From NCBI GenBank assembly GCA_033807695.1, contig CM066307.1, forward strand, positions 3,844,001-3,908,000: a DNA stretch of 64,000 nt, given 5' to 3'. The notes beneath the pieces were generated by a model. It was not told where the DNA came from and searched no databases. It was given only the letters and a program-made list of their open reading frames with translations. This document shows positions 1-10,700 of this stretch, piece after piece (the first letter of the stretch is position 1; every line of letters starts with the position of its first letter). Position numbers and translations under genes: made by a program. Source of the stretch: Daedaleopsis sinensis. Lineage: Eukaryota; Basidiomycota; Agaricomycetes; Polyporales; Polyporaceae.

Positions 1-1679
1 TCTTCCGTGTCATTGACCGCTGTGGACTCGGGGTCTTTGTTAGACTCCATACTCTGTGTATAATTGACAATTACAGGTGGTTCATCTTCAGGGTATTCAT
101 CAAGATTTTCATAAGAAATATCTAGATCGGTATAGTCAGAGTGATTTAATTTCAGCCACTCTAATGCCCGCGCAACTTTGTTACGGCGTACTAACATAGG
201 AGTGCGTCTAAACTCCTTCAGTGTTGGAACATTAGGTCCAATATATAAGAACGCCAATACTTGATCTAACTCATCTCTCCGTGGCGGCAATGCATTATAA
301 ATCTTGGGCATTGGCAGGGAGTGACTAACTACATTTGCCTTCATCTTGGACATTCCCGACACATGGACCTTTACTATGCACAAGTTATGCTTCACCCGTG
401 AAATGATCATTTTCTCGGTCCAACTGAGATCTTTCAACTCATCAGGAATCTCTCCAATCCATAGCCCATTTGCAAGAGCATCAATCGGTTTTTTTCCATC
501 TTTTAGTGACTCAGAACACGAAGGACAAATATCATTACAGCCTGATAGAAGAACTGGCCCTGGTATAGGGCGGATAGCCTCATCAATAGATTGTCTCTCT
601 ACTCTGGTGACAGGTTCATCGGAGCATAACAACTCTCGGTCAAATGATATTGACTCTATATTGCATAGGCTGGCTTTCGGTGTCAATAAGCCACACACGG
701 CACATGCAGACTCAAGAAAGTTTGATACCTGTAATCCATTTGCAAATCCAGTAATTGTCTCATGTAGCAAAGCTGTTCCAATAGGAACAGGCGGGAAGGA
801 TGACTTAGATTGTGTAGTAGAAATACTTGATCTACGTGACGAAACAGCCACACGCTCTCTCTGACACTGCTTTCTTTGCTGGGTTGTTTTTGGTTTGTCA
901 ATTGGAGAGAATACAGCAAGGAACTGCGGACAACCATTACATTGATGCTCAATTAATGTTCGCAAAATACGATCTCTTGACATTCGACTATTGACTCCTG
1001 TAATATTGTGACATATGGCAATGTTGAGCATCTGCGGTTTAGTCAACCTATAACTGATAATAGACAAGGGAAGCTTAACAGCAACATCATCATGTATATC
1101 GCCCTGCATAGTTGACAGAATGTACTGCGAGTAAATATATGACTTGGCATCTTGACATATACCCCGGGTTAGATACGGTCTCAACTCAGTATCCAGCCAC
1201 ACTTTTGCTTGATTCTTAGTCTTTGGTAATTGAGCTCCACCATATAACTTATCATTAGGTTCATCTAAGATGATATCAACCATCCGTGAATTACGGTATT
1301 GAACTGAAGTCCGTGATGACTCTAGACCACGTATCTTTACAAGATAATCATGGGAGAAATAAAGATTCTGGATACACTGGAGAAAAGCCAGTTGGACAAT
1401 AATTCTAATGTTTTCTGTCATGGTCAAAAGGCTGGTACTCAAGTCCACATATACTGGGTACGTCACAGGTTGAATAGTAATCGGGTGTATGCGAGATGAG
1501 CTTGTTGTGAGGGTGCTCTCTAAAACCCTGCCCGTGTCGGGCACAGAACTTGTCATGAGGGTGTCTGTCATAACCCTGCCCATGATGGGCACAGAACTTG
1601 TCACAAGGGTGTCTGTCATAACCCTGCCCATGATGGGCACAGAACTTGTAACGAAGGTGTCTGTCATAACCTTGTCCAT
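1..1679 (-). CDS. Helitron-associated DUF6570 protein, 3'-truncated by window edge
   Basis: Reading the minus strand from the ATG at 1679 gives one frame that stays open to the window edge (about 559 codons, no stop). The N-terminus carries about three 16-residue repeats with the core TSSVPIMGRVM. Then comes a globular part (QNLYFSHDYLVKIRGLESSR, with a later YRLTKPQML-type segment). A cysteine-containing DUF6570-like part follows, with CPSCSESLKDGKKPIDALAN, LWIGEIPDELKDL and EKMIISRVKHNLCIV, ending in an acidic NKDPESTAVNDTE stretch. In fungal Helitrons this domain precedes the Rep/HUH endonuclease and PIF1-type helicase, which would lie to the left of the window. The role is rolling-circle transposition. 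No upstream in-frame ATG was found, because an in-frame TGA lies near 1779. The ORF is undamaged in the visible part, so the copy may be young. Family recognition is from memory of fungal Helitron proteins. Confidence 0.8.
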   Translation of the reverse strand, partial: MDKVMTDTFVTSSVPIMGRVMTDTLVTSSVPIMGRVMTDTLMTSSVPDTGRVLESTLTTSSSRIHPITIQPVTYPVYVDLSTSLLTMTENIRIIVQLAFLQCIQNLYFSHDYLVKIRGLESSRTSVQYRNSRMVDIILDEPNDKLYGGAQLPKTKNQAKVWLDTELRPYLTRGICQDAKSYIYSQYILSTMQGDIHDDVAVKLPLSIISYRLTKPQMLNIAICHNITGVNSRMSRDRILRTLIEHQCNGCPQFLAVFSPIDKPKTTQQRKQCQRERVAVSSRRSSISTTQSKSSFPPVPIGTALLHETITGFANGLQVSNFLESACAVCGLLTPKASLCNIESISFDRELLCSDEPVTRVERQSIDEAIRPIPGPVLLSGCNDICPSCSESLKDGKKPIDALANGLWIGEIPDELKDLSWTEKMIISRVKHNLCIVKVHVSGMSKMKANVVSHSLPMPKIYNALPPRRDELDQVLAFLYIGPNVPTLKEFRRTPMLVRRNKVARALEWLKLNHSDYTDLDISYENLDEYPEDEPPVIVNYTQSMESNKDPESTAVNDTE

Positions 1680-1680
1680 C
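1510..1680. repeat. 48-bp tandem repeat inside the Helitron ORF
   Basis: A 48-bp unit starts at about 1526, 1574 and 1622, followed by a partial unit. Since 48 is a multiple of three, it encodes an in-frame 16-residue repeat near the N-terminus of the DUF6570 protein. The first unit is the most diverged. The plus-strand ORF over the same bases is a shadow. Confidence 0.85.
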
Positions 1681-2028
1681 GTGGACCGTGTATTGGCATT
1701 AGATGCACAGGGCAATGGCAAGAGGGGTGCTAGAGTATCACATATAGTTCCTAGATATATTGTAAGCGGTTCTGTTCACTGACAAGTACTCAAGAAGAGA
1801 CGTACCTCTTATCTGAACACTGCTACTTGTATTGGTGACAGTGATAGGTATCATGTTGGCAGCGTGTAGCATAGATGTGCTCCATCCATATAGGAGGAGA
1901 ATAGATGACCATGTTAAGATATCGGGCATTTTGTCAGGGAGTGCAGCAAGGTAGGGCTAACAGATTGAGGGAGAGAGGTTGAAAGATGTGATCGATGTCA
2001 GCGTCTACAAAGTTGAACATCCAGTCAC

Positions 2029-2319
2029 GTGGCTGGGAACATTATCCCATCAGATGCACGTGATCATATCAAGTTCGTTTTCCCTAAGTCCACACTCTTA
2101 GTTGCCCAAGTTGATCATGCAGAGAAGTTTGTCAACGTTGCTGTTATCATTATAGGAAAGTCACCATACAAACTACACGACGTTGAGCTACTCAGAATGC
2201 AGGGAAATACCATAGATGCGACCTGTCAAAGATGCTACAGAACACGGGTGCTCTGCGGCGATGAAGAGTGGGACTTGAAGCAAGAGTTGCCGTGCAACAA
2301 CGGAGCAAGGTGGAAGTAA
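2029..2319 (+). CDS. Small ORF with a Cys-rich C-terminus, uncertain
   Basis: A 96-codon plus-strand ORF between the Helitron gene and gene A. Its C-terminus has closely spaced cysteines (TCQRCYRTRVLC, then LPCNNGARWK) resembling the Cys-rich linker found in many anonymous basidiomycete proteins, though one expected cysteine appears to be glycine. It may be a fragment of a larger decayed gene. No promoter or introns were recognised and no function is proposed. The rest of 1680-2367 shows nothing else clear. Confidence 0.3.
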   Translation: MAGNIIPSDARDHIKFVFPKSTLLVAQVDHAEKFVNVAVIIIGKSPYKLHDVELLRMQGNTIDATCQRCYRTRVLCGDEEWDLKQELPCNNGARWK

Positions 2320-2367
2320 AGGAGGGGGGGAGGGGTGGGATACCAGTGATAATGTAGTAAAGACTCT

Positions 2368-5300
2368 TCAGACGCCAGAAGCAATAGAGACAGCACCGTA
2401 GAGGTTCAGGCTGAGACCATGGACAGCGTCAGGGTGGATGTTCTTGGAAGCAGGGAAAGTGGAGGCGCTATAGTAGATTATAGCGACTTCCCCAAACTCC
2501 AACTCCCGCTTGAGACGGGGCAGGGATGCAACCGTGTCATGAGAGAACTTAATACTCGGGTTACGACCCTGCTTGAAGAGGTGTCTAGCATCCCACAAGG
2601 AGACTAAAAGATGGAGTCAGTGTCTCTAATAACACCTGATACAAAAGAACGACTCACTGTCATCAGTGATCTGCCACGTCGTCTTGTCCCTCATCTCGAT
2701 GAGAGACCGTCCAGGCATCGAGGCAGGGGTGCGACCCTTCTTCGGTGTGGCCGCACCCATCCCAGGAAGAAGCCGAGCTAGTGAAGTAGAATATTAGATG
2801 TATACATCAATGGTGAACAAATGACATACCATTGCCAGACATTGTTCCGGCGCTGCTTGGGAAGGTACGAAACGACAAGCCGTTGATCCGGCCGTTGCCA
2901 TCGACCATCTGGACACCAAAGGTAGGCACTCCCAAGCACTCGCTCCCAAATATGCCAGCCATCCAGGCCAAACTGCGCTCATACTCCCCACGAAGAGGAC
3001 TCAGCAGGATCTGCTTTGCCTTCTTCTGAGCAAACGGAGCAGGAGTGATGACGTTACAGCCCAGCACCACCCCAACGGACCACAAGATGGCACGGTGAGG
3101 GCCAATAGGGGAGGGGATCGAGATGACTGGATACGATGAGCCAGTGGTGGAGTACACATGAGCTGTGGCAAGACCGGGAGGTGCACGAGCAGGGTTTAAC
3201 ACCCCAGGGTGGCCTATCGGGCCCCCGTGGCTGTGAAGAACAAGCTCCAATAGAGCGCTAGGTAAGCAGTTAGACGATATGTTAAAAGCTCATCAGGAGG
3301 TATATAGACTTACTCCTTGTCCACGGAGTAGCCGGGCTGATCGATAATCCCCTCTGACAGCAGAATTGTCGTCAGCGGGTACGGTCCCGAGTCAGGATAA
3401 TGATCCCTGTCACAACGGATTAGCAACAGATATATAAAGAACAACAACATCATGCTTACTTCAAGGACGGGAGGAAAGGATACGTGTCTTTTAATAAGAC
3501 ATCGGTAGCATCGTCATCCTGCAAGTCAACACCAGGACCATAGCCGACAGCATGCATAGTTGGAATACGTCCAGTGGAGTCAGTCAAAGAGACCAGAGGA
3601 TCTAATCTGACATTAGCAGTGCACAGGATGTGGGAGAAATCATAGCACATACAGGTGTCCATGGTATCCTCCTCAGCATCGTCATTGTCCATCTCCATGT
3701 CCCACATAGGAGAACTAGGCCTGGTGATCGGCTCTTCGACCGGAGAAGTGTCGGGAATGTCAACAGTTTCCCTGTGACAATCGTCAATATATAACTAGAA
3801 CGGGTACGGACTTCTCACTTACTTGGAGATGCGGACACGGCGAGGAGAGCGGGGGTCATTCTTGACCTGAACGTCACCCCTGAAGATATTGTACAGAGTG
3901 TTAGAGTCATAAGCTGGAAACAGTAACACAATACATACTTAGCAACCGAGATCTTCTCCAGCTTGATGTCGTCGAGCCTATAGCACACATGTCAAAGAAG
4001 GGTGACACACGTCTATATTAAAGGGGACATACACTTGATGCAACTGGTCAAAGTTCTCCGTGGAAGACATGTCCTTACGGAAAAGAGCGGTCTGGGTATG
4101 GTAACTGGAGAGAGTGTGAGGATAGGATTAAGGGTTGAAGTATAAATGAGCTAGTACGTTTCAGAATCAACCTCTGTGGGGTTGAAGACTTCCTCGGCGG
4201 AGCTAGGGACAGATGTTAATGTAGTAGCGAGAGTGGAGCAGCATAGACGACGTACTCAGGGACCTTGCCACGACGGCGTGCCGCAGGGGTAACCTTTCGG
4301 TCAGCAGCCTTGCCAGCAGCCTTCGGGGTGGCGGTCTTAGCTCTGGCCTTCGTAGCAGCCTTTGCACTTGGGGTTGCCTTGGCAGGAGCCTTAAGAGCAG
4401 GAGGCAAAACAGACTCGGCAGGGGCCTGAGTATGGGCACTGTTGCGACGAGGCAGAGGGGGCACAGCCTTCTTGGGAGGGGGAACAGGTGCTTCAACAAC
4501 ATCGCAGTCTTCATCAGTGTTCTTCTTGGCCACTTGTACTTGCCTATGATCAACGACATTTAGCACAATGAACAAAGCAGACTAGAGAGTGAGGACATAC
4601 CGGGTGGAGGTGCGAGTCTTCTTCACAGGACTTTCCCTGATGGACAGAACGGTAAGCGTAAAGTACTGAGTGATAAGGCAGTAGACACATACTCTTCCTG
4701 ATCATCAGAGTCCTCCTCCTTGGCCCGCTTCCCTGGGGTACGACAGAACACAGTGTTCGTACCCTTTCGGCGAGAGGGAGTGGTAGCTCCTGCTTTCACA
4801 GGAGTAGGTGCTCCGCTGCTTTTGCTACAGTATAGTCATTGTTAGCACATGCAAGGATAGGAGCATGAGTAGACTGAGGACGTACACGGGCGAGGGACTA
4901 CCGGGGCTAATAGCATCAGCGTCATCAGCCTTACGGCCACGCCTGGAAGGTTTGGTGAGGAATATGCAGATAAATGATGGATGATTGGTACATACCGAGT
5001 AGCCCTTGGAGTCCTCTCAACATCAGGACGGGTATCAGGCTCATCCTCCTCAGAGGCGAGGACCGTATCAGAAGACTGGTCATTCTGAGTGGTCGCCGAG
5101 TCACCATCATCGGCGGAGAGCTCTTCGTCGCTGAAGAGAGATATAACGATGGAGAATGGAAGAGTATAATACGATGCGCACCTTTCAATGTTGTGTGAAG
5201 ACATCAACTCTGAATTCTCCCGGTCGTTTGCATCCATGACATCTTCATCTAACTCCTCTTCATTGTCGTCAACCTCCTCTGCCTCAGAGTCAACGTAGTC

Positions 5301-5680
5301 AGGCCTAGGTAGACGTTAAGTAAGAACAACATAGAGGTTAATGTGAGACGAACATACGTCTTGATAGCCTTGCCTCTAGGGCGGCGACCTCCCGTGCTCA
5401 TGCTGAGAGAGGAGATGCATTCAGGGAAATGCTCTAAGACGACTGCCAAGATACTACTCACCGAGGAGTGCGCGTTGCCTTCTCAGGAGAGGGCTTTGGA
5501 GGGGCAGGCTTGGCAGGAGGCTTACGAGCCCCGCCGGCCTTTCGAGCGACGGTAGCACCCTTGGTCCTTGAGGTGCATAAGGTCAAACGTTGTAGAAGAG
5601 GTAGAGCGTAGTAGAAACACATACTTGGCAGCCTGAGCGGCAGCAGTAGTGGCAGAGGATGTGTTGCGACGAGGAGCCAT
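2368..5680 (-). CDS. Gene A: multi-exon protein of an anonymous agaricomycete multi-copy family
   Basis: Spliced minus-strand gene from the ATG at 5680 (MAPRRNTSSATT) to the stop at 2368, with more than ten short introns and an estimated 850-900 residues. The N-terminal third is basic and Ala/Pro/Lys-rich (RKPPAKPAPPKPSPEKATRT). It is followed by acidic Ser/Asp/Glu linkers and another Lys/Ala-rich stretch near 4.3-4.5 kb. The C-terminal half is globular, with exons containing YDFSHILCTANVRLDPLVSL, GVVLGCNVITPAPFAQKKAK and YERSLAWMAGIFGSE. The last exon (2368-2603) contains LWDARHLFKQGRNP, PRLKRELEFGEVAIIYYSAS and ends in SIASGV. The last intron (2604-2657) was checked for phase. The shape, a charged tail plus a C-terminal domain with the WDAR..LF and LPR..RE..G.V motifs, matches a widespread uncharacterised agaricomycete family as I remember it. 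Function is unknown. The charged tail suggests nucleic-acid or chromatin contact (inference). Confidence 0.7.
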
Positions 5681-6401
5681 AGCAATGAAGCAGTATGGAT
5701 ACTGTAGTATATGAGTGCTGAAGGGTGAAGAGAGAGAGAAGGGGGGAGGAGCGAGCAGGGGTTGGTCCAGGGAGAGATGTGGGGGGTTCGAAGAGACACA
5801 GAACTCTGAGTCCAAGTCCCCGTCAGGCTAGGTATTTAACAATCTCGCCTGTGACATGTTTGGTCCTTGTTTGTTCACTCCCAGAGTCCTGGAGAGACTA
5901 AGGCGGGCCACGATGCTTGAAAATATCCTGCAAGCGATATTGGTGTTGCAACGGTGTGATACCCGTCGGTAGTTCAGGACTGCACAAATCTGTCCATCCA
6001 GTGTTTCTCTCAAGCCTGTGGAAGACGGTGATGCTATGAGGTCTGTCAATGAGCTTTCGTGTCGCAGTTCTGCAGCAATAGAAGTGGCAGTTCAAGAGCG
6101 AAGAGACAGTGTTCAAGTCTGGAGTGAGAACCTCGCTCGGCTATTAGACCAAAGCCAGATGTTAGGCGAGGTCACATACCCTCCGCATGTCAATCGGTCG
6201 CCTGGCTGGGCTGCCCTGAAACGTTGCATACGTGTACACCATTGCAAAGTGTCGGAGCAGAACGACAGAGTTGGCCATCACATATACTGCAGGGGCCTTC
6301 GGCAATATTCAACACCTTTTCCCCCACTTTTGCAGCACTCAGTTTATTGTTGCAGACTTGTTTCGTCATTGAAGTTGAACCTCTGCCTCTGATAGGCAGC
6401 T
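5681..6401. promoter_or_regulatory. Divergent intergenic region between genes A and B
   Basis: 721 bp between the divergent start codons of gene A (5680, minus) and gene B (6402, plus). It must hold both promoters. No coding exon, repeat or clear TATA box was identified. Pyrimidine-rich stretches lie upstream of the gene A start at 5700-5770. Confidence 0.5.
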
Positions 6402-7659
6402 ATGTCCTATCTCACTCAACTCCGTCAAGATGCAGAAAGGTACCGTGAGTATATAGAATATATTTTCGATTAAACAACGTACCCATGTCCCGACAGAGAA
6501 GCTGCTCCAAGACTATATGGAAAGCTTGGTGGATAGTAAAATCCCTTATCAACAGCTGGCTAGCATGGAGCAGGTACTTCAGATCTTGGTGTCCTCAATA
6601 TTCTTCTGCTCAATGTTCTTGCAGATGAATAACCCCTCAACCATGGCCGAGCTGTGCGAAAGGAACAACGGGAGGACGATGCTACTCACTTATCCAAGGA
6701 GGGGGGGAGATGAGATTGAGGAAGTCATCTTAAAGGTTCAGGGATACTTGCTGGACTATAAGCTTCCACCAATCCGCCGCACCGAGTGAGTCTTCACTGC
6801 ATACCTTGTAATCATCATACCTTGAGCTGTGCATACTGCCAGCATTCCCCGAAACGCAAAACGTCTCATCGAGATGAAGCAACACATCACTTTGAGCGGT
6901 CTTGGGGCTTCGCATTTCGATCAAGCTGTTCATGGTGTGGGTGCTGTGTACCAAATGTTCAACGCAGAGCTCCAACGACGTGGATGCGAGCTTCGGCCAT
7001 GGACGCCAAGCAGGGATGCAACCCATCTAGCACTCACCTTCTCTAACCGATACTTCACTTCGATCAAAGCCTCAGAAGGGGAGCCGCCCATCGATCTTCA
7101 CAGCACCATAGACCCCTTGGATGTGGTCTCTCCTCTCCTTCGCAGTGAGGTACACATTTTAGAGAATGTTGTTGAGTACTGGATGCAATCAGAGAACCAG
7201 CCGTGAGTGCATCAAGAAGCTATACGTCTTCCCACTTCTGATACAAAGGGTCATTTAGGTACACCTACTCAGTCATCAAGCCGGAAATGCTGTACCACAG
7301 CAACATGGTGGAGGTCCAGGTGACCTTTCATGCTGTCCGAGTCGGTCGCCAAGAATATCTATTCCTTCCAAAGCTGCGGGCAATCTGTCTGTTGAACCGA
7401 GTAGCGGAACGTGTGAGTGGTAGACCTTGCAGAATTTTTGAGACTTTCTACTGACACTTATGCTCCTCAGGAATATAATGCCGCTGCTATTCGAGCTCTC
7501 AGTAACCGTGTTGTGTCACCTCTAAAGAAGATCAAGCGCAAGGTGGGATACGGTCACTCCAGCGATGACTCTCAGGCAGAAGAAGAGAATGCACCTCAGA
7601 ACCAGATGAAGCGGCTCTGCATCACGCCGATGGCTGACACAGATAGCCTGATGTCTTAG
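6402..7659 (+). CDS. Gene B: 344-aa protein of an anonymous agaricomycete multi-copy family
   Basis: Five exons fit by phase: 6402-6444, 6497-6785, 6843-7202, 7259-7412 and 7471-7659, giving 345 codons including the stop. The protein begins MSYLTQLRQDAERYQKLLQ. Recognisable stretches are QLASMEQVLQILVSSIFFCS, a middle region around LGASHFDQAVHGVGAVYQMF, and a C-terminal part with VEVQVTFHAVRVGRQEYLF and LRAICLLNRVAER. The tail is basic (VVSPLKKIKRKV), like a nuclear localisation signal, followed by an acidic end. The EVQ.(S/T)F.AV...LRA..LL pattern matches an uncharacterised family repeated in many agaricomycete genomes (from memory). It is tail to tail with gene C, only about 105 bp away. 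Function is unknown. Confidence 0.75.
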
Positions 7660-7764
7660 AGATGCAGCGATCAACATAGCATTCACGGTAGAATAATCAA
7701 TCGATCTAATATATCTTCAACTTTCTTATGCTACTACAACAACACAAATCAAATATCCCTAAGC

Positions 7765-10700
7765 TTAGACTTGCTTGGCTCTGCCCTTGCCCTTGCCCTT
7801 GCCTTTGCCTTTCGCTCCGCTCCCCGGTGTCTCCAACTCCTCTAAGTCATCCATGCTACTCTCACCGACGCGACGCTGGACCCTTTGATACTTACATAGC
7901 AGATGCTCCACCATAATACCGTCAAACGTGATTAACGTCTTCTCCTCGGCCGTCAACTCCCTGTCAAGAAACGCATAGACCTGCTTGAAGGCAACAATAG
8001 TGTCGGCCTCGGAGGATGATGGACCGCAGTGGGGAGAGAGGACTGCAAGACAGCGTCGTGAGCCAAGGTTGTTTGAGTGGATGATGCTTCCGAGTTCGTG
8101 CAAGGTAGGTTTAGCAACCTTCCCTGCATAAACAAGGTCTGCGGTGAGGAGGTAGGACGTCAGGACACCAAAGAGGGGGAGGATCTTCAATGTCTTCCGA
8201 GAGCCGGATGGTGTGAGGACTTTCTTGCTGGACTGCAGCCACTGAAGGCAGGAGGCGAATGAGACTTGGCTGGATGGACACTCGGCACAGAACCGAGCCC
8301 ACAGCTCTTCACTCTCGAAGAATGGAACGACCTTATCGAGGGTGGTGACTCGCTGGGCTTGAGCGGTGCCATAGCAGGCCATGTTGACCATCCATGCGAC
8401 AGATTTAGTTGTACCGTCGTAGCCGCCGTTCTCAAGGAACGTATCCCAAGCAGCGACATCTTCGAAGTACCCGAGGGTATGGCCTCCGTGTAGAGCTGGC
8501 GAGTCGAAGAGATAAGCACGGGACAGAGCTTGACTAGCAAAAGCCCCCGATGCGTTGACAAGAGTGGAATGGAAAGGCCCGCCTTCTCCAGTTAGAGTGC
8601 GACGTGAAGGGGCGTGCTCGCGAAAGGGGAGGTAATGGTCAAGATGAGACGCAACAAGTGTCTGGACAGCGCTGTGCGTGGCGGTTGGGTCGTCAAGAAG
8701 TGGGATGAGTTGACGCACAAAAGCAAGCAGGGAGCGCAAGGAGCGAGAGGGGATGACGTCTTCATTGCCGGTTGCGATGGAGGGGCCGTGCACGGAAGAG
8801 ACTGCCGGGGGTGCGCGCGAGTAGCGGAGAGCTAAGGAGATGGCAGGTATGACTGGACAGCCACTGCCGATCTGCAGTTGTTGAGCGACGAGGGTGTTGA
8901 ATGCCTCCATGGCCAGGCTACAACTGTTGATGGTGTGGGATATCGCTTGAAGGACCTCAGCTTCAATGCTAAGTGGATTGCTGGCAGAACATGAACGAAG
9001 GGAGTCGAGGAACGGATTGAGCATGGAGATCTTCAAAGAGTTATGCCTTTGATTGGGTGTACCAAGCAAGCGGGCCTTGATGTTTTGGTGAACTCGCCAT
9101 ACGTCGGGGAAGAGAAGGATGTCGACGTTCTGGAGGGTTCTGACCATATATACGACAAAGTAAGCCGCCAAGAGGTAGGTGTTGGAGGGGAAGGACAGCC
9201 AGCAGCGTATGATTCGGACGACTTCGGCAGTGAGCTCTTGCACAACAGCCTCCCCGCTCATGGAGTAGTTTGACGATCGGAAGACGCGAGCAGTAGCCTG
9301 AGTAACGGTGACGTTTGGAAGGTAGCGAGAGACGTTCAGATCGCCAGCCCTGCGCTGAGACCAGAGGATGTAGACGTCCTCGATGAGCATAGTGAGCCAA
9401 TCAGCGTCGACGGCTGCAGTGATACCCTTCTGGAGGGATGTGATGACATTGCGAGCACGAACAACGCAATCTTGAGTAAGCCACATCCATGCAGCTGCGT
9501 TGGAGACCATGAGTCTTCTACGCTCCAGTGCGATCGTGAACTCCGAGACGTCCACGAGTTCGGCATGTGATTGCCAGACACGCCAGAGATCAGCCACATC
9601 ATGGGCGAAAGCGACTGTCTCGCGCGGTGTGTCGGCCAGACTCCTGAAGAATGTGTCGATCGCTCCCGAACCATCCACAAGTTGGACATTTGCTAATGCT
9701 GCAGCAAAGCGTTCAGACCGCTCAAGCTCCCTGCTGAGATTTGGAAGTGCGACGATGTCGAGGACATTTTCAAAGGCTACACAGTGGTAAGTATCCCAAT
9801 GTTATAAACACAGACGGGAACATACTCTGAAGGTTTCCCTCTGAGGGTGAAAGGCCATTGGAAGAGTCCGGCTCGCTATCAGCTAGAACAAGGACTAGTC
9901 AATCCCAAGGGCATGTATAAACGTAAGATAAAGAGACTTACACAGTAACGGGCCGCTCAAATCGTCCTCTGCAAAGATGTTGACCACGCTGTTGCCAAAG
10001 TCGCTATTGTCCTCAAACGTTGCAGCAATCGAGCAAATCTGAGCATTCTCGTTCACGACGCTGCACGCTGGCAGGCAACTTGTTAGTATTCCACTACTCT
10101 AGACACTGTTAACGTGATCTACGAACAGGACGGAGCAGACCGGGGCACAGACGCTGTATCAGTGACGCTAAGCGGCTGAAGCTGTTTGGCAAGCTGGCCT
10201 ACAGCCTCCTCGTCCGAGTCTTCAGAGGGGTTGTCGCTCTGAACGTCGGCTGTACAGCACATTAGTTAGCATTACAACACCGAGATAGTAGTACAGAGTA
10301 AACGAACATTGAAGAGCCCCGCCTTGGATGCGTAAACGTTTCGATCGTCGGACTCCAGGCTCCTCAACAGCATAAGACGACCCTGAGCTGCTAGCCTGTG
10401 CATTAGATGGTTGGATTGATGGCTGGGGGTCCTCCAGGGCCTTGCGCTTGCGTGAGCTTTTGCGCATCGTAGCACCCGACGCATCATCGCGGTTGGATCC
10501 CCCAGAAGACTTGTCTGTTGGATATGAGTTAGCGAGAACCTGTATAACAAATGTAAGAAGCGCACTAGAACGGTTCTCGGTGAATACAAAATGAGGCAGG
10601 AAACGACCGTGCTTGATCTTGTGCTCGCTCCACTTCGCAACGCTATCCTGGCGTGTGCAGCCAAAGTCTGAAGAAGTGTGAGTAGATCCAGGGTGCAAGT

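Noticed and set aside
1489..1782. Plus-strand ORF with TLPMMGTELVTRVS repeats
   Set aside because: Antisense shadow of the 48-bp repeat in the Helitron protein.
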